NCBI GenBank assembly: GCA_035704555.1
Contig: DASSWT010000220.1
Coordinates: 1 to 6,673 of the forward strand
DNA length: 6,673 nucleotides
Direction of reading: 5' to 3'
Source: Saccharospirillum sp035704555
GTDB lineage: Bacteria > Pseudomonadota > Gammaproteobacteria > Pseudomonadales > Natronospirillaceae
Part shown: positions 6,037 to 6,673 of the stretch, one piece after another
Numbering within the stretch: position 1 is the first letter of the stretch
Layout: each line of letters begins with the position of its first letter
Notes under the pieces: model-generated
Seen by the model: only the letters and a program-made list of their open reading frames with translations
The model's database searches: none
Told to the model about the DNA's origin: nothing
Program-made: the position numbers and the translations under genes

Positions 6037-6615
6037 ATGATCGCACTGATCGCCGGCCTGGTTTTTTTCCTCGGCATGCATTCCACTCATATGCTCGCCC
6101 CGCAATGGCGCGAATCGATGATTCGCCAGATGGGGCTGATGCCGTGGAAGGGCCTGTACAGCCTGATATCGCTGATGGGTTTCGGCCTGATCATCTGGGG
6201 CTACGGCATGGCCCGGCTCGACCCGACCTGGGTCTGGTTCGCCCCGGGCTGGACTCGCCACCTGTCGGCCCTGCTGATGATTCCAGCTTTCATTTTCCTG
6301 GTTGCCGCCTACGTTCCCGGTAATCGCATCAAGGGGCGTCTGGGTCACCCGATGGTACTGGCGGTCAAGACCTGGGCCCTGGCCCACCTGATCGCCAACG
6401 GCACCCTGGCCGATATTCTGCTGTTTGGCGGCTTTCTGGCCTGGGCGGTGATGTACTTCATCCACGCCCGCCGTAAAGATCGGGCAAACAATACCCAATA
6501 CCCGGTCAAAGGCACCAAATACGACGTAATCACCGTGGTTGGTGGCCTGGTAGCCTATGCCCTGTTCGCCTTCTGGGCTCACCATTGGCTGATCGGCGTT
6601 CCGCCCTTCGGTTGA
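6037..6615 (+). CDS. nnrU: NnrU-family integral membrane protein
   Basis: A 192-residue inner-membrane protein with about five to six hydrophobic segments. Typical NnrU-family features are FFLGMHSTHMLAPQWR near the N-terminus (about 11-26) and the central GHPMVLAVKTWALAHLIANG (about 107-126), followed by a hydrophobic segment with LLFGGFLAWA. The conserved histidines in MHSTH, GHPM and ALAHL could bind a metal or haem, but this is unproven. NnrU was named for genes near nitrite and nitric-oxide reductase in some denitrifiers; its biochemical role is not settled and many carriers do not denitrify. ATG at 6037 is chosen because AAGGA lies 6 nt upstream; an in-frame GTG at 6019 would place that ribosome site inside the gene. 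No denitrification gene is seen nearby. The gene is divergent from azlC and appears monocistronic as far as the window shows. Confidence 0.92.
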   Translation: MIALIAGLVFFLGMHSTHMLAPQWRESMIRQMGLMPWKGLYSLISLMGFGLIIWGYGMARLDPTWVWFAPGWTRHLSALLMIPAFIFLVAAYVPGNRIKGRLGHPMVLAVKTWALAHLIANGTLADILLFGGFLAWAVMYFIHARRKDRANNTQYPVKGTKYDVITVVGGLVAYALFAFWAHHWLIGVPPFG

Positions 6616-6625
6616 GTTTTGCCTT

Positions 6626-6673
6626 GGTGCCGGGAGTCCGTGTCAGGCACTGGGTATACCTGTCTGGGGCCGG
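6626..6673. repeat. Partial second copy of the intergenic palindromic repeat, cut by window edge
   Basis: This stretch aligns without gaps to 4056-4103, with 33 of 48 identical bases by hand count. The matches include GGTGCC at the start, CCGTG(C/T)CAG, CA-C-GGGTA and a closing GG(T/C)CGG. It begins 10 bp after the nnrU stop, just as the first copy follows dctM. Locally GTGCC (6627-6631) and GGCAC (6646-6650) can pair around a 14-base loop. No T-tract follows, so it is not a classical terminator. The other half would lie beyond the window. Confidence 0.5.

Noticed and set aside
6022..6585. A 187-codon minus-strand open frame opposite nnrU
   Set aside because: It is polar, Gly/Gln/His-rich antisense sequence typical of the complement of a membrane-protein gene; nnrU on the plus strand has the conserved motifs and the ribosome site.

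Overview
The window looks like chromosomal sequence from a GC-moderate gammaproteobacterium. The mix of gene types (TRAP transporter, crotonase, AzlCD, NnrU) and a GC-rich intergenic palindromic repeat suggests a marine, Marinobacter- or Halomonas-like organism. That placement is an inference from gene content and sequence style and has not been tested by a search. Nothing here indicates a phage, plasmid, CRISPR or transposase. Most of the window is ordinary metabolic and transport chromosome.

Layout, left to right. (1) Positions 1-561, minus strand: the N-terminal 187 residues of an enoyl-CoA hydratase/isomerase (crotonase) that runs off the left edge. (2) 562-931: a 370-bp divergent control region with several short palindromes, two of them overlapping the best promoter candidate for the transporter. 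(3) 932-3986, plus strand: a complete three-gene TRAP transporter, made of a periplasmic binding protein (dctP), a small membrane subunit (dctQ) and a large membrane subunit (dctM). A clear intrinsic terminator lies between dctP and dctQ. (4) 3987-4324: a 338-bp intergenic stretch carrying a roughly 113-bp cruciform-type repeat and, further right, the likely control region of the next gene. (5) 4325-4783, plus strand: a MarR-family regulator. (6) 4804-5837, minus strand: azlC-azlD, a two-gene branched-chain amino acid exporter with overlapping ends, convergent with marR. (7) 5838-6036: a short divergent promoter region. (8) 6037-6615, plus strand: an NnrU-family membrane protein. (9) 6626-6673: the start of what looks like a second, diverged copy of the intergenic repeat, cut by the window edge.

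How they may work together: the crotonase and the TRAP operon are divergent from one shared control region, and a MarR regulator follows the transporter. This resembles a catabolic locus in which an organic acid is imported by TRAP, converted to a CoA thioester and processed by the crotonase, with the regulator sensing an intermediate. The substrate cannot be read from the sequence, and the regulatory link is inference. AzlCD and NnrU appear functionally separate.

The items most worth a second look are the composite palindromic element with its second copy, the terminator inside the TRAP operon, the palindromes over the dctP promoter, and a CxxC pair in the binding protein. I did not find convincing evidence of a wholly new biological system.
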